Source: Desulfobulbus sp.
GTDB lineage: Bacteria > Pseudomonadota > Gammaproteobacteria > Burkholderiales > Rhodocyclaceae
DNA: 8,375 bases
Reading direction: 5' to 3'
Assembly (NCBI GenBank): GCA_009782025.1
Contig: WQUQ01000351.1
Location: 1 to 8,375 of the forward strand
A program made the translations under genes and the position numbers. The notes under the pieces are model-generated. The model saw only the letters and a list, made by a program, of their open reading frames with translations, was not told the DNA's origin and ran no database searches. Positions 1 through 6,094 of this stretch are shown here, piece by piece (position 1 is the first letter of the stretch; every line of letters begins with the position of its first letter).

Positions 1-15
1 TTCGGGACGACCATT

Positions 16-948
16 GTGACCGCGCCGCTTTTTGCATCTTCCATCACCAGCCTGCCGCTGCTTTCCAGGGGCAAGGTCCGCGACATTTACGCCGTCGATG
101 CCGGCAAGCTGCTGATCGTCACCACCGACCGCCTGTCGGCCTTCGATGTCATCCTGCCCGATCCGATTCCAAGGAAGGGCGAGGTGCTGCAAGCCGTCGC
201 CAATTTCTGGTTCGAGAAGCTCGGCCATATCGTGCCCAACCAGTTGACCGGCATCGATCCCGAATCGGTGGTCGCCGCCGATGAGCGCGGGCAGGTGCGC
301 GGCCGCGCCGTCGTCGTCAAGCGTCTGAAGCCGTTGCCGATCGAGGCCGTGGTGCGCGGTTATGTGATCGGTTCGGGCTGGAAGGATTACCAGCAGACCG
401 GGGCCATCTGCGGCATCGCCCTGCCGGCCGGCCTGAAGCTGGCGCAGAAGCTGCCGCAGCCGATTTTCACCCCGGCGACCAAGGCCGAAGTCGGCGACCA
501 CGACGAGAACGTCTCCTTCGAGCAGGCTGCCGCCAACTGCGATGCGGCGCTCAACGAGGCGCTGCGCGGCACCGGCAAAAGCGGCGCGCAACTGTGCGCC
601 GAGGCCCGCGACGCGGCCATCCGGCTGTACCGGGAAGCCTCGGATTATGCGGCGACGCGCGGCATCCTCATCGCCGACACCAAGTTCGAGTTCGGCATCG
701 ACGCCGCCGGCGCGCTGCACCTGATCGACGAGGCGCTGACGCCGGATTCTTCGCGCTTCTGGCCGGCCGACCAGTATCGGGAGGGCGTGAATCCGCCTTC
801 CTACGACAAGCAGTATGTGCGCGATTATCTGGAAACCCTGGACTGGGGCAAGAAGGCGCCCGGCCCGAAGCTGCCCGCCGAAGTCATCGCCCGCACCAGC
901 GCCAAGTATCTCGAAGCCTGCGAGAAGCTGACCGGGCGGGCGTTGTAA
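16..948 (+). CDS. purC: Phosphoribosylaminoimidazole-succinocarboxamide synthase (SAICAR synthase)
   Basis: Cytoplasmic enzyme of de novo purine synthesis that joins CAIR and aspartate, with ATP, to give SAICAR. The 310-residue product carries the family blocks in order: GKVRDIY at residues 19-25 (nucleotide-binding loop), TDRLSAFDV and PIPRKGEVL near 37-58, [11 protein letters not shown] near 113-123, [10 protein letters not shown] at 156-165, IADTKFEFG at 219-227, and [14 protein letters not shown] at 236-249. It is the longer, Ade1-like form common in betaproteobacteria, unlike the ~237-residue E. coli enzyme. The start is GTG at 16; it gives the expected short leader before the GKVRD block, but the upstream GGGA at 4-7 is a weak ribosome binding site and only 15 bases are visible, so an earlier start cannot be excluded. 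A palindrome and then prlC follow on the same strand. Identity is very secure; the exact start is less so. Confidence 0.96.
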   Translation: MTAPLFASSITSLPLLSRGKVRDIYAVDAGKLLIVTTDRLSAFDVILPDPIPRKGEVLQAVANFWFEKLGHIVPNQLTGIDPESVVAADERGQVRGRAVVVKRLKPLPIEAVVRGYVIGSGWKDYQQTGAICGIALPAGLKLAQKLPQPIFTPATKAEVGDHDENVSFEQAAANCDAALNEALRGTGKSGAQLCAEARDAAIRLYREASDYAATRGILIADTKFEFGIDAAGALHLIDEALTPDSSRFWPADQYREGVNPPSYDKQYVRDYLETLDWGKKAPGPKLPAEVIARTSAKYLEACEKLTGRAL

Positions 949-981
949 TTCCAGCTCTCGTTCAAAACAGTTCCCGAAACC

Positions 982-1007
982 GTCATTCCCGCTTGCGTGG
1001 GAATGGC
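982..1007. repeat. REP-like palindrome between purC and prlC
   Basis: Near-perfect inverted repeat: arm CATTCCCGC at 984-992, tetraloop TTGC at 993-996, arm GTGGGAATG at 997-1005. One G-T wobble lies inside the stem, and a further G-C pair and T-G wobble extend it to 982-1007. The core GTCATTCCCGC...GGGAATG is the kind of short dispersed intergenic palindrome seen in many copies in beta- and gammaproteobacterial genomes (REP-type elements, some mobilised by RAYT transposases). No T-run follows, so it is not a classical intrinsic terminator, although the hairpin could protect the purC mRNA 3' end. Only one copy lies in this window, so membership of a repeat family is inferred from resemblance. 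Confidence 0.65.
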
Positions 1008-1043
1008 GGTGCGCATTTGTCATTGAAGTAGAAATGGAATGAG

Positions 1044-3128
1044 ATGACCGAATCCCCCAATCCGCTGCTCGATTTCACCGACCTGCCCCGCTTCGACCTG
1101 ATCCAGCCCGGACACGTCAAGCCGGCCGTCACCCAACTGCTTGCCGAAGGCCGGGCGCTGGTCGAGCGCCTGACCGCCGAGTCCACGCCGCCCACCTGGA
1201 CGGATTTCGCCGGCGCGCTGGCGCTCGGCCTCGAACCGCTCGGCCGCGCCTGGGGCGTGGTCGGCCATCTGCATTCGGTCAACGACGTGCCGGCCTGGCG
1301 CGAGGCGTACAACGAGATGCTGCCGGAAATCTCGCGCTTCTACAGCGAACTCGGTCAGAACCTGAAGCTGTTCGACAAGTACCGCGTCCTGAAGGCCGGC
1401 CCGGCGTACGCGGCGCTATCGCGCGAACAAAAGCGGATCGTCGATAACGAGATCCGCGACTTCCGCCTGTCCGGCGCGGAATTGCCGGAGGAACAGAAGC
1501 CGCGCTACCAGGCGATCATGGAAGAACTGTCGCAACTGGCGGCCCGGTTCTCGGAAAACCTGCTGGATGCGACCAACGCCTTCGCCGAGATCGTCAGCGA
1601 CGAGACGCTGCTCGCCGGCCTGCCGGATTACGCTATCGAGGCGGCCCGCGAAGCGGCGCAGACAGCCGGCACGGGCGACGAAAAAGCGGGCTGGAAATTC
1701 ACGCTGCATGCGCCGTCCTACGGGCCGGTGATGCAGTATGCCGACAACCGCGAGTTGCGCGAGCGTCTGTACCGCGCCCACGCCACCCGCGCCGCCGAGT
1801 TCGCCGATGGTTCGAGCAAGCCGGAATGGGACAATACGCCGGTCATTCAGCGTCTGCTCGAATTGCGCGCCGAGGAAGCGCGGATGCTCGGCTTCGCCAA
1901 TTTCGCCGAGCTTTCCTTGCAGCCCAAAATGGCCGATACGCCGGAACAGGTGCTGCGCTTTCTGCGCGACCTGGCGGCCAAGTCCAGGCCCTTCGCCGAG
2001 AAGGACATCGCCGAACTGAAGGCTTTTGCCCGCGACGAGTTGGGCATTACCGATTTTCAGCCCTGGGATGCCGCCTACGCCTCGGAAAAGCTGTTGCAGG
2101 CGCGCTATGCCTTCTCCGAGCAGGAAGTGAAGCAGTACTTCAGCGAACCGGCGGTGATCGCCGGGCTGTTCAAGGTCATCGAAAGCCTGTTCGGCGTACG
2201 CGTGTTGCCGGACTCGGCCCCGGTCTGGCACGAGGACGTGCGTTTCTTCCGCATCGAAACGCTCGCCGGCGCACTGGTCGGGCAGTTCTACCTCGATCTC
2301 TACGCCCGCGAAACCAAGCGCGGCGGGGCGTGGATGGACGAAGCGCGCACCCGTCGCCGGGCCGGGGCCGGCATACAGACGCCAGTCGCCTATCTGAACT
2401 GCAATTTCGCCCGCCCGGTCGGCGAGGTTGATGGCAAAAAGCGACCGGCGACCTTCACCCACGACGAAGTCATCACCCTGTTCCACGAAACCGGCCACGG
2501 CCTGCATCACCTGCTGACGCGCGGCGAGGAACTGGGCGTTTCGGGCATCCACGGCGTCGAGTGGGATGCCGTCGAGCTGCCCTCGCAATTCATGGAAAAT
2601 TACTGCTGGGAATGGTCGGTGCTGCAAGGCATGACGGCTCACGTCGACAGCGGCGAGGCGCTGCCGCGCGCCCTCTACGACAAGATGCTGGCGGCCCGGA
2701 ATTTCCAGAGCGGCATGATGACCGTGCGCCAGATCGAATTCTCGCTGTTCGACATGCTGCTGCACTGCGGCTTCGACCCCGCCGGCCCGCGCGGCGTCAT
2801 GGAACTGCTCGACGAGGTGCGCGCCGAAGTGGCGGTGCTGATTCCGCCGCCCTGGCATCGCTTCCCCAACAGTTTCTCGCACATCTTCGGCGGCGGCTAC
2901 GCGGCGGGCTATTACAGCTACAAATGGGCGGAAGTGCTCTCCGCCGACGCCTACGCCGCCTTCGAGGAAGCGGGCGATCCCTTCGATGCCAAAACCGGCC
3001 AACGCTTTCTCGACGAAATCCTGGCCATCGGCGGCGCCCGTCCGGCGCTTGAATCCTTCCGCGCCTTTCGCGGCCGTGAGCCGAGTGTGGACGCATTGCT
3101 GCGCCATAGCGGTATGATTAGCGGGTAG
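1044..3128 (+). CDS. prlC: Oligopeptidase A, M3 family zinc metallopeptidase
   Basis: Cytoplasmic zinc endopeptidase of the thimet oligopeptidase family (M3A) that degrades short peptides, including released signal peptides. At 694 residues it is close to the 680-residue E. coli OpdA/PrlC. The zinc site is complete: HETGH at 481-485 gives both histidine ligands and the catalytic Glu482, and Glu511 in DAVELPSQFMENY is the third ligand; the wording around it (GVSGIHGVEWDAVELPSQFMEN) is OpdA-like rather than Dcp-like. The C-terminal substrate-binding element HIFGGGYAAGYYSYKW begins at His613, with tyrosines at 619, 623, 624 and 626. The N-terminal two thirds is the helical lid. ATG at 1044 has only a poor Shine-Dalgarno (GGAATGAG just upstream), but the protein begins as the family does (NPLLDF...LPRFDLIQPGHV). 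The next gene follows after 22 bp, so cotranscription is likely. Confidence 0.96.
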   Translation: MTESPNPLLDFTDLPRFDLIQPGHVKPAVTQLLAEGRALVERLTAESTPPTWTDFAGALALGLEPLGRAWGVVGHLHSVNDVPAWREAYNEMLPEISRFYSELGQNLKLFDKYRVLKAGPAYAALSREQKRIVDNEIRDFRLSGAELPEEQKPRYQAIMEELSQLAARFSENLLDATNAFAEIVSDETLLAGLPDYAIEAAREAAQTAGTGDEKAGWKFTLHAPSYGPVMQYADNRELRERLYRAHATRAAEFADGSSKPEWDNTPVIQRLLELRAEEARMLGFANFAELSLQPKMADTPEQVLRFLRDLAAKSRPFAEKDIAELKAFARDELGITDFQPWDAAYASEKLLQARYAFSEQEVKQYFSEPAVIAGLFKVIESLFGVRVLPDSAPVWHEDVRFFRIETLAGALVGQFYLDLYARETKRGGAWMDEARTRRRAGAGIQTPVAYLNCNFARPVGEVDGKKRPATFTHDEVITLFHETGHGLHHLLTRGEELGVSGIHGVEWDAVELPSQFMENYCWEWSVLQGMTAHVDSGEALPRALYDKMLAARNFQSGMMTVRQIEFSLFDMLLHCGFDPAGPRGVMELLDEVRAEVAVLIPPPWHRFPNSFSHIFGGGYAAGYYSYKWAEVLSADAYAAFEEAGDPFDAKTGQRFLDEILAIGGARPALESFRAFRGREPSVDALLRHSGMISG

Positions 3129-3138
3129 CAGCAATCCC

Positions 3139-3144
3139 GAGGAG
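3139..3144 (+). promoter_or_regulatory. Strong Shine-Dalgarno for the DUF4124-glutaredoxin gene
   Basis: GAGGAG lies six bases before the ATG at 3151 and only 10 bases after the prlC stop codon. It is the best ribosome binding site in the window and fixes the start of the downstream gene. Confidence 0.8.
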
Positions 3145-3150
3145 AATCCG

Positions 3151-3690
3151 ATGCGCTTTCTGCTTGTTCTGTGCCTGGCGCTCATGAGCGCCGCCGTTTC
3201 CGCCGAGACCTACCGCTGGGTCGATCCTTCCGGTCGCGTCATCATTTCCGACACGCCGCCGCCGGGCAAGGTCAAGGCTCTGCGCCAGACCGGCGAGGCC
3301 GGAGCGGCGGCCAGCAGTGAGGAAATGCCCTTCGCCGTGCGCAAGGCGCGCGAGAATTTCCCGGTGACCCTGTATACCGCGGCCGACTGCGTCACCGAAT
3401 GCAAGCAGGCGCGCGATCTGCTCAACAGCCGCGGCGTGCCCTTCACTGAAAAAATGCTGCAAAAAGCCGAGGATGCCAACGAGCTGAAAGCGCTGGTGGG
3501 GGACGTTTTCGTTCCGTCATTGAGAGTCGGTAATCAAAGCTTCCGCGGCTTCGAGGCCACCGCCTACAACAACCTGCTCGACCTGGCGGGTTATCCGAAA
3601 ACGGCGGCTTACGGCAGCAAACCCGCCGGCGGCCTGCCAGCGGCGACGGAAGCGAAACCCGAGAGCACGCCGACGCCAGCAGGCAACTGA
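3151..3690 (+). CDS. Exported DUF4124-glutaredoxin domain protein
   Basis: A 179-residue protein with a Sec signal peptide (residues 1-18, cleavage probably after AVSA), then a DUF4124 segment (about 19-55, ETYRWVDPSGRVIISDTPPPG), then a glutaredoxin/thioredoxin-like domain (about 70-148), and a Pro/Ala/Thr-rich tail. The likely redox site is Cys80-Val-Thr-Glu-Cys84, a C-x3-C pair after the first strand (VTLYTAADC), in place of the usual glutaredoxin C-x2-C. VPS at 121-123 stands where the cis-proline of the fold is expected, followed by VGNQSFRGFE, which matches the glutaredoxin GG-xx-DD region only loosely. Export places the thiols in the periplasm, so disulfide exchange or metal/thiol handling is more likely than glutathione-linked cytosolic reduction. 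The substrate is unknown. It sits 22 bp after prlC and faces the lipoprotein gene tail to tail across 28 bp. Domain calls are firm; biochemical function is not established. Confidence 0.88.
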   Translation: MRFLLVLCLALMSAAVSAETYRWVDPSGRVIISDTPPPGKVKALRQTGEAGAAASSEEMPFAVRKARENFPVTLYTAADCVTECKQARDLLNSRGVPFTEKMLQKAEDANELKALVGDVFVPSLRVGNQSFRGFEATAYNNLLDLAGYPKTAAYGSKPAGGLPAATEAKPESTPTPAGN

Positions 3691-3718
3691 GGGCGACCCG
3701 TCGTGTGCAAGGCGCAGC

Positions 3719-4213
3719 CTAGCCTTTCGCCTCCACCCGGCGCGAGGTCTTTTTGACCAGGCCGGTTGCCGTGTCGAAATGCACCATGAAATAGGTTTCG
3801 TCCATCACCGGCATGCCTTCGATCCGCCATTCCCAGACCTCCTCGCCCAGATTGCGGAAAGTCGTGCGCGAACCCGGCGCGCCGAGCAGACGGCGGATTT
3901 GCTCGCGGCTCATGCCGGGCTGGACGCGGGCGTAGTTGGCGTCGTTCAACACCTGATCGAGGCGGCTGACGACCTGCTGCCGGTCGAAGCTGATCATGTA
4001 GCAATGCACGCCGTTCGGCTGCCGGCTGTATTCCCAGGTGGCGGTGCCGTCATCGTTGTCGTAGCGGTAGCCCGGTTCGCCCATGCGTTCGAGCACTTCG
4101 GCGGCGGTGGTGATGCCGGGCTGGATTTGCGGCAGGTTGATGGCGTCGCAGGCGGGCAACAGGGCCGCCGTCAGCAGGCTGACGAGGGTGGCGAATAATC
4201 CGGGCTTGGTCAT
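3719..4213 (-). CDS. Lipoprotein with two tandem BamE-like (SmpA/OmlA) repeats
   Basis: A 164-residue predicted lipoprotein: hydrophobic leader, then lipobox LPAC with Cys22 as the lipidated residue. The mature part contains two copies of the BamE/SmpA-OmlA pattern. Copy one (about 29-88) has QPGITTAAEVLERMGEPG, WEY at 60-62 and ISFD at 74-77; copy two (about 95-160) has QPGMSREQIRRLLGAPG, WEW at 127-129 and VHFD at 144-147. BamE itself is a one-domain accessory subunit of the outer-membrane beta-barrel assembly (BAM) machine, so this is a BamE-like paralogue or relative rather than certainly BamE. Residue +2 is Asp, the classical inner-membrane retention signal in E. coli. ATG at 4213 has GGAG ten bases upstream (plus-strand positions 4224-4227). 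It is the last gene of the minus-strand set, 39 nt after hslR. Role in barrel assembly is inferred from fold family only. Confidence 0.85.
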   Translation of the reverse strand: MTKPGLFATLVSLLTAALLPACDAINLPQIQPGITTAAEVLERMGEPGYRYDNDDGTATWEYSRQPNGVHCYMISFDRQQVVSRLDQVLNDANYARVQPGMSREQIRRLLGAPGSRTTFRNLGEEVWEWRIEGMPVMDETYFMVHFDTATGLVKKTSRRVEAKG

Positions 4214-4252
4214 GTGAAGTGAACTCCAGTGATCGGGTACGGCTGCCGGCGA

Positions 4253-4627
4253 TCAGCCGCTCAGGCGCTCCAGGCATCGCCGGTCGCGTTTGGTCGGCCG
4301 ACCGTGGAGATCGGCCGCCGGTTCAACGCTGAATTTACGCCGCAGCCGCTCGGCTTCGCGGGCGGCGATGCTCTCTGGCGTTTCTTCATAAAGCTGGCGC
4401 GCTACGCTGGCCGGCCCGCGTTTTTCGGAGAGGGCGAGAACCGTCACCTGCCAGCGGCTATCGCCATGGGCAATGTCGAGCCGATCGCCCGTTTTGACCT
4501 CGCGCGCCGGCTTGGTCGGCTCGTCATTGAGCTTGATCTTGCCGCCGCCAACCGCCTCGCTGGCCAGGCTGCGCGTCTTGAAGAAACGCGCGGCCCACAG
4601 CCATTTGTCGACGCGGATTCCGCCCAC
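4253..4627 (-). CDS. hslR: Heat shock protein 15, S4-domain RNA-binding protein
   Basis: Small cytoplasmic RNA-binding protein; E. coli Hsp15 binds the free 50S subunit carrying a stranded peptidyl-tRNA and helps recycle it. The S4 domain opens the protein: RVDKWLWAARFFKTRSLA, then GGGKIKLNDEPTKPAREVKTGD, nearly the E. coli pattern (RLDKWLWAARFYKTR). The distinctive HslR blocks RGPASVARQLYEETPES and the basic tail GRPTKRDRR follow. I choose GTG at 4627 (124 aa) because homology begins directly after it and a GGTGAG lies six bases upstream, overlapping the lysA stop codon. The frame stays open back to an ATG at 4714, but that version would overlap lysA by 80 nt and add a low-quality leader unlike the family. 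The 7-nt spacing to lysA suggests translational coupling. Identity is secure; the start is probable. Confidence 0.9.
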   Translation of the reverse strand: MGGIRVDKWLWAARFFKTRSLASEAVGGGKIKLNDEPTKPAREVKTGDRLDIAHGDSRWQVTVLALSEKRGPASVARQLYEETPESIAAREAERLRRKFSVEPAADLHGRPTKRDRRCLERLSG

Positions 4628-4633
4628 TGCGCA

Positions 4634-4639
4634 CTCACC
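4634..4639 (-). promoter_or_regulatory. Shine-Dalgarno of hslR embedded in the lysA stop
   Basis: On the minus strand GGTGAG precedes the hslR GTG codon by six bases, and its TGA (4637-4635) is the lysA stop codon. A ribosome finishing lysA therefore sits on the hslR initiation site, which favours the GTG at 4627 over the far-upstream ATG. Confidence 0.55.
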
Positions 4640-5897
4640 GCGGCAATACGGATTCGCCGGCGTAAAGCTGTTCGACCGTTTCGCGCTGGCGGATGACGTG
4701 CACCGCCGCGCCATCGACCATGACCTCGACGGCGCGCGGCCGGACGTTGTAATTCGAGGCCATGGACATGCCGTAAGCGCCGGCCGACATCACCGCCAGC
4801 AGGTCGCCCGGCTCGATGGCGAGCGAGCGCGCCTGGCCGAGAAAGTCGCCGGTTTCGCAGATCGGGCCGACCACGTCGTAAGCGCGGGCGGGGCCGGGGC
4901 GCGGCGTGACCGGCAGGATGTCGTGCCAGGCGTCGTACAGCGCCGGGCGCAGCAGGTCGTTCATGGCCGCGTCGATGATGGCGAAATCCTTGGTTTCGCC
5001 GTGCTTGAGGTATTCGACGCGGGTCAGCAGCAGGCCGGCGTTGCCGACCAGGCGGCGGCCCGGTTCGAGCACGACCTGCAAACCGCGACCGGCCAGCTTG
5101 TCGAGCAGCGGATTGAGGTAGGCGGCGACGGTCGGCTGCACCTGGTCCTCGCGGTATTTGATGCCAAGGCCGCCGCCCAGGTCGACATGATGGATGGCGA
5201 TGCCTGCGGCCGCCAATTGGTCGATCAGAGCCAGAATGCGGTCGAGGGCCTCGGCGAAGGGCGAGGGGTCGAGCAGTTGCGAGCCGATGTGGCAGTCGAT
5301 GCCGGTCACCGCGATATGCGGCAGCGCCGCCGCGCGCCGGTAGAGGGCCAGGGCGTCATCGTAGGCAACGCCGAACTTGGCGGCCTTGAGACCGGTCGAG
5401 ATGTAGGGATGGGTCTTGGGATCGACGTCGGGATTGACGCGCAGGCTGACCGGGGCCTGCTTGCCAAGCCGGCCGGCGACCTCGTTGAGCCGTTCCAGTT
5501 CCGGGATCGATTCGATGTTGAAACAGAAAATGCCGGCGGCCAGCGCCTGTTGCATTTCCGCAACAGTTTTGCCGACGCCGGAAAAAACGACCTTGCGCGG
5601 GTCGGCCCCGGCGGCCAGCACCCGTTGCAGTTCGCCGCCGGAAACGATGTCGAAACCGGCGCCGAGGCGGGCGAACAGGTTGAGGATGGCGAGGTTGCCA
5701 TTGGCCTTGACGGCGTAGCAGACCAGCGCGCCAGCGCCGGCGGGATGGGCGGCGAGAACGTCGTGAAATTCGGAGAGCGAGGCGGTCAGCGCGGCGCGCG
5801 AGTAAACGTAGGCAGGCGTGCCGAACTGTTCGGCGATGGTCGGCAAAGCGACGGCTTCGGCGTGCAGAACGCCGTTTTTATGAGCGAAGGAAGTCAT
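4635..5897 (-). CDS. lysA: Diaminopimelate decarboxylase
   Basis: PLP-dependent fold-type III decarboxylase that converts meso-diaminopimelate to L-lysine, the last step of lysine synthesis. The 420-residue protein has the PLP lysine in CYAVKANGN (Lys64), His203 in GIDCHIGSQ, the glycine-rich phosphate-binding loop DLGGGLG at 239-245, Glu278 in EPGRRL, the active-site cysteine block CETGDFLG starting at Cys347 (supplied across the dimer interface), and AYGMSMASNYN with Tyr375. All key residues are present. ATG at 5897 gives MTSFAHKNGVLHAE, matching the normal LysA beginning; the frame stays open upstream to 6020, but that extension is an Arg/Pro-rich shadow of lptM. No Shine-Dalgarno is visible before this ATG, which lies inside the last 20 nt of lptM, so translation probably depends on coupling to lptM. 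Its substrate is also the peptidoglycan cross-linking residue, which ties it to the envelope neighbours. Confidence 0.97.
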   Translation of the reverse strand: MTSFAHKNGVLHAEAVALPTIAEQFGTPAYVYSRAALTASLSEFHDVLAAHPAGAGALVCYAVKANGNLAILNLFARLGAGFDIVSGGELQRVLAAGADPRKVVFSGVGKTVAEMQQALAAGIFCFNIESIPELERLNEVAGRLGKQAPVSLRVNPDVDPKTHPYISTGLKAAKFGVAYDDALALYRRAAALPHIAVTGIDCHIGSQLLDPSPFAEALDRILALIDQLAAAGIAIHHVDLGGGLGIKYREDQVQPTVAAYLNPLLDKLAGRGLQVVLEPGRRLVGNAGLLLTRVEYLKHGETKDFAIIDAAMNDLLRPALYDAWHDILPVTPRPGPARAYDVVGPICETGDFLGQARSLAIEPGDLLAVMSAGAYGMSMASNYNVRPRAVEVMVDGAAVHVIRQRETVEQLYAGESVLPR

Positions 5898-6057
5898 GAT
5901 TTTGCGTGATTGGGGGCGTGCTAACATCCGCCACCGTGGCCGGCTGGCCGCTGCCCAATACCGGCTTCGGCGGCGGGCCGGGCGGCAGTTCGAGCGGCCC
6001 CTTGGTGCCGCAGGCGGCAAGGCTCAGGATAATCAGCAAAGCGGCGATTCGGGACAT
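5878..6057 (-). CDS. lptM: LPS-assembly lipoprotein LptM (YifL family)
   Basis: A 59-residue lipoprotein: short hydrophobic leader, lipobox LAAC with Cys16, then CGTKGPLELPP, which is the LptM/YifL hallmark (E. coli has CGLKGPLYFPP), followed by a Pro-rich, disordered-looking tail. LptM of E. coli binds the LptD-LptE translocon and helps LptD reach its mature disulfide arrangement at the outer membrane. ATG at 6057 is chosen because it gives a proper signal peptide; the frame continues to an ATG at 6246, but that extension is antisense to cyaY and has no lipoprotein character. No strong Shine-Dalgarno is seen. The gene overlaps the start of lysA by 20 nt. In E. coli the equivalent gene sits just before dapF, so a link to diaminopimelate metabolism genes recurs. 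Such tiny genes are often missed in annotation. Confidence 0.9.
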   Translation of the reverse strand: MSRIAALLIILSLAACGTKGPLELPPGPPPKPVLGSGQPATVADVSTPPITQNHDFLRS

Positions 6058-6094
6058 GGATGGGCGCTGGCGGTGAAAGCAGGATGGTATCACG
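6058..6094. promoter_or_regulatory. 37-bp divergent gap between lptM and cyaY
   Basis: The start codons of lptM (minus) and cyaY (plus) are only 37 bp apart, so the promoters of both transcription units must lie mostly inside the opposite gene's coding sequence. The gap holds the cyaY Shine-Dalgarno AGGA at 6081-6084, ten bases before its ATG. A GATAAT at 6028-6033, inside lptM, could be a -10 for cyaY, but no good -35 stands at normal spacing. No convincing lptM promoter was found by eye. Confidence 0.35.

Noticed and set aside
982..1007. The palindrome as an intrinsic terminator of purC
   Set aside because: The stem is adequate but the bases after it are GCGGTGCGC rather than a T-run, so the classical signal is absent.
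3113..3118. TATGAT as a -10 promoter element for the DUF4124-glutaredoxin gene
   Set aside because: It matches the -10 consensus at five of six bases but no acceptable -35 stands 16-18 bp upstream and no extended -10 TG is present.
1416..3185. Long open frame of 589 codons antisense to prlC
   Set aside because: It mirrors the prlC codons in a GC-rich gene; its translation is rich in Arg, Gly, Val and His, shows no recognisable domain, and prlC itself has a complete zinc site.
3691..3718. Bidirectional terminator between the two convergent genes
   Set aside because: Only 3-4 bp stems with poor loops could be drawn and there is no T-run on either strand.
4473..5909. Long open frame of 478 codons antisense to lysA and hslR
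   Set aside because: It runs across the boundary of two well-supported genes, has the Asp/Gly/Val/Arg-rich composition expected of a shadow frame, and shows no family motif.
5898..6020. Upstream extension of lysA to an ATG at 6020
   Set aside because: The added 41 residues are Arg/Pro-rich, antisense-like to nothing conserved, and read through lptM in another frame; family homology begins at the ATG at 5897.
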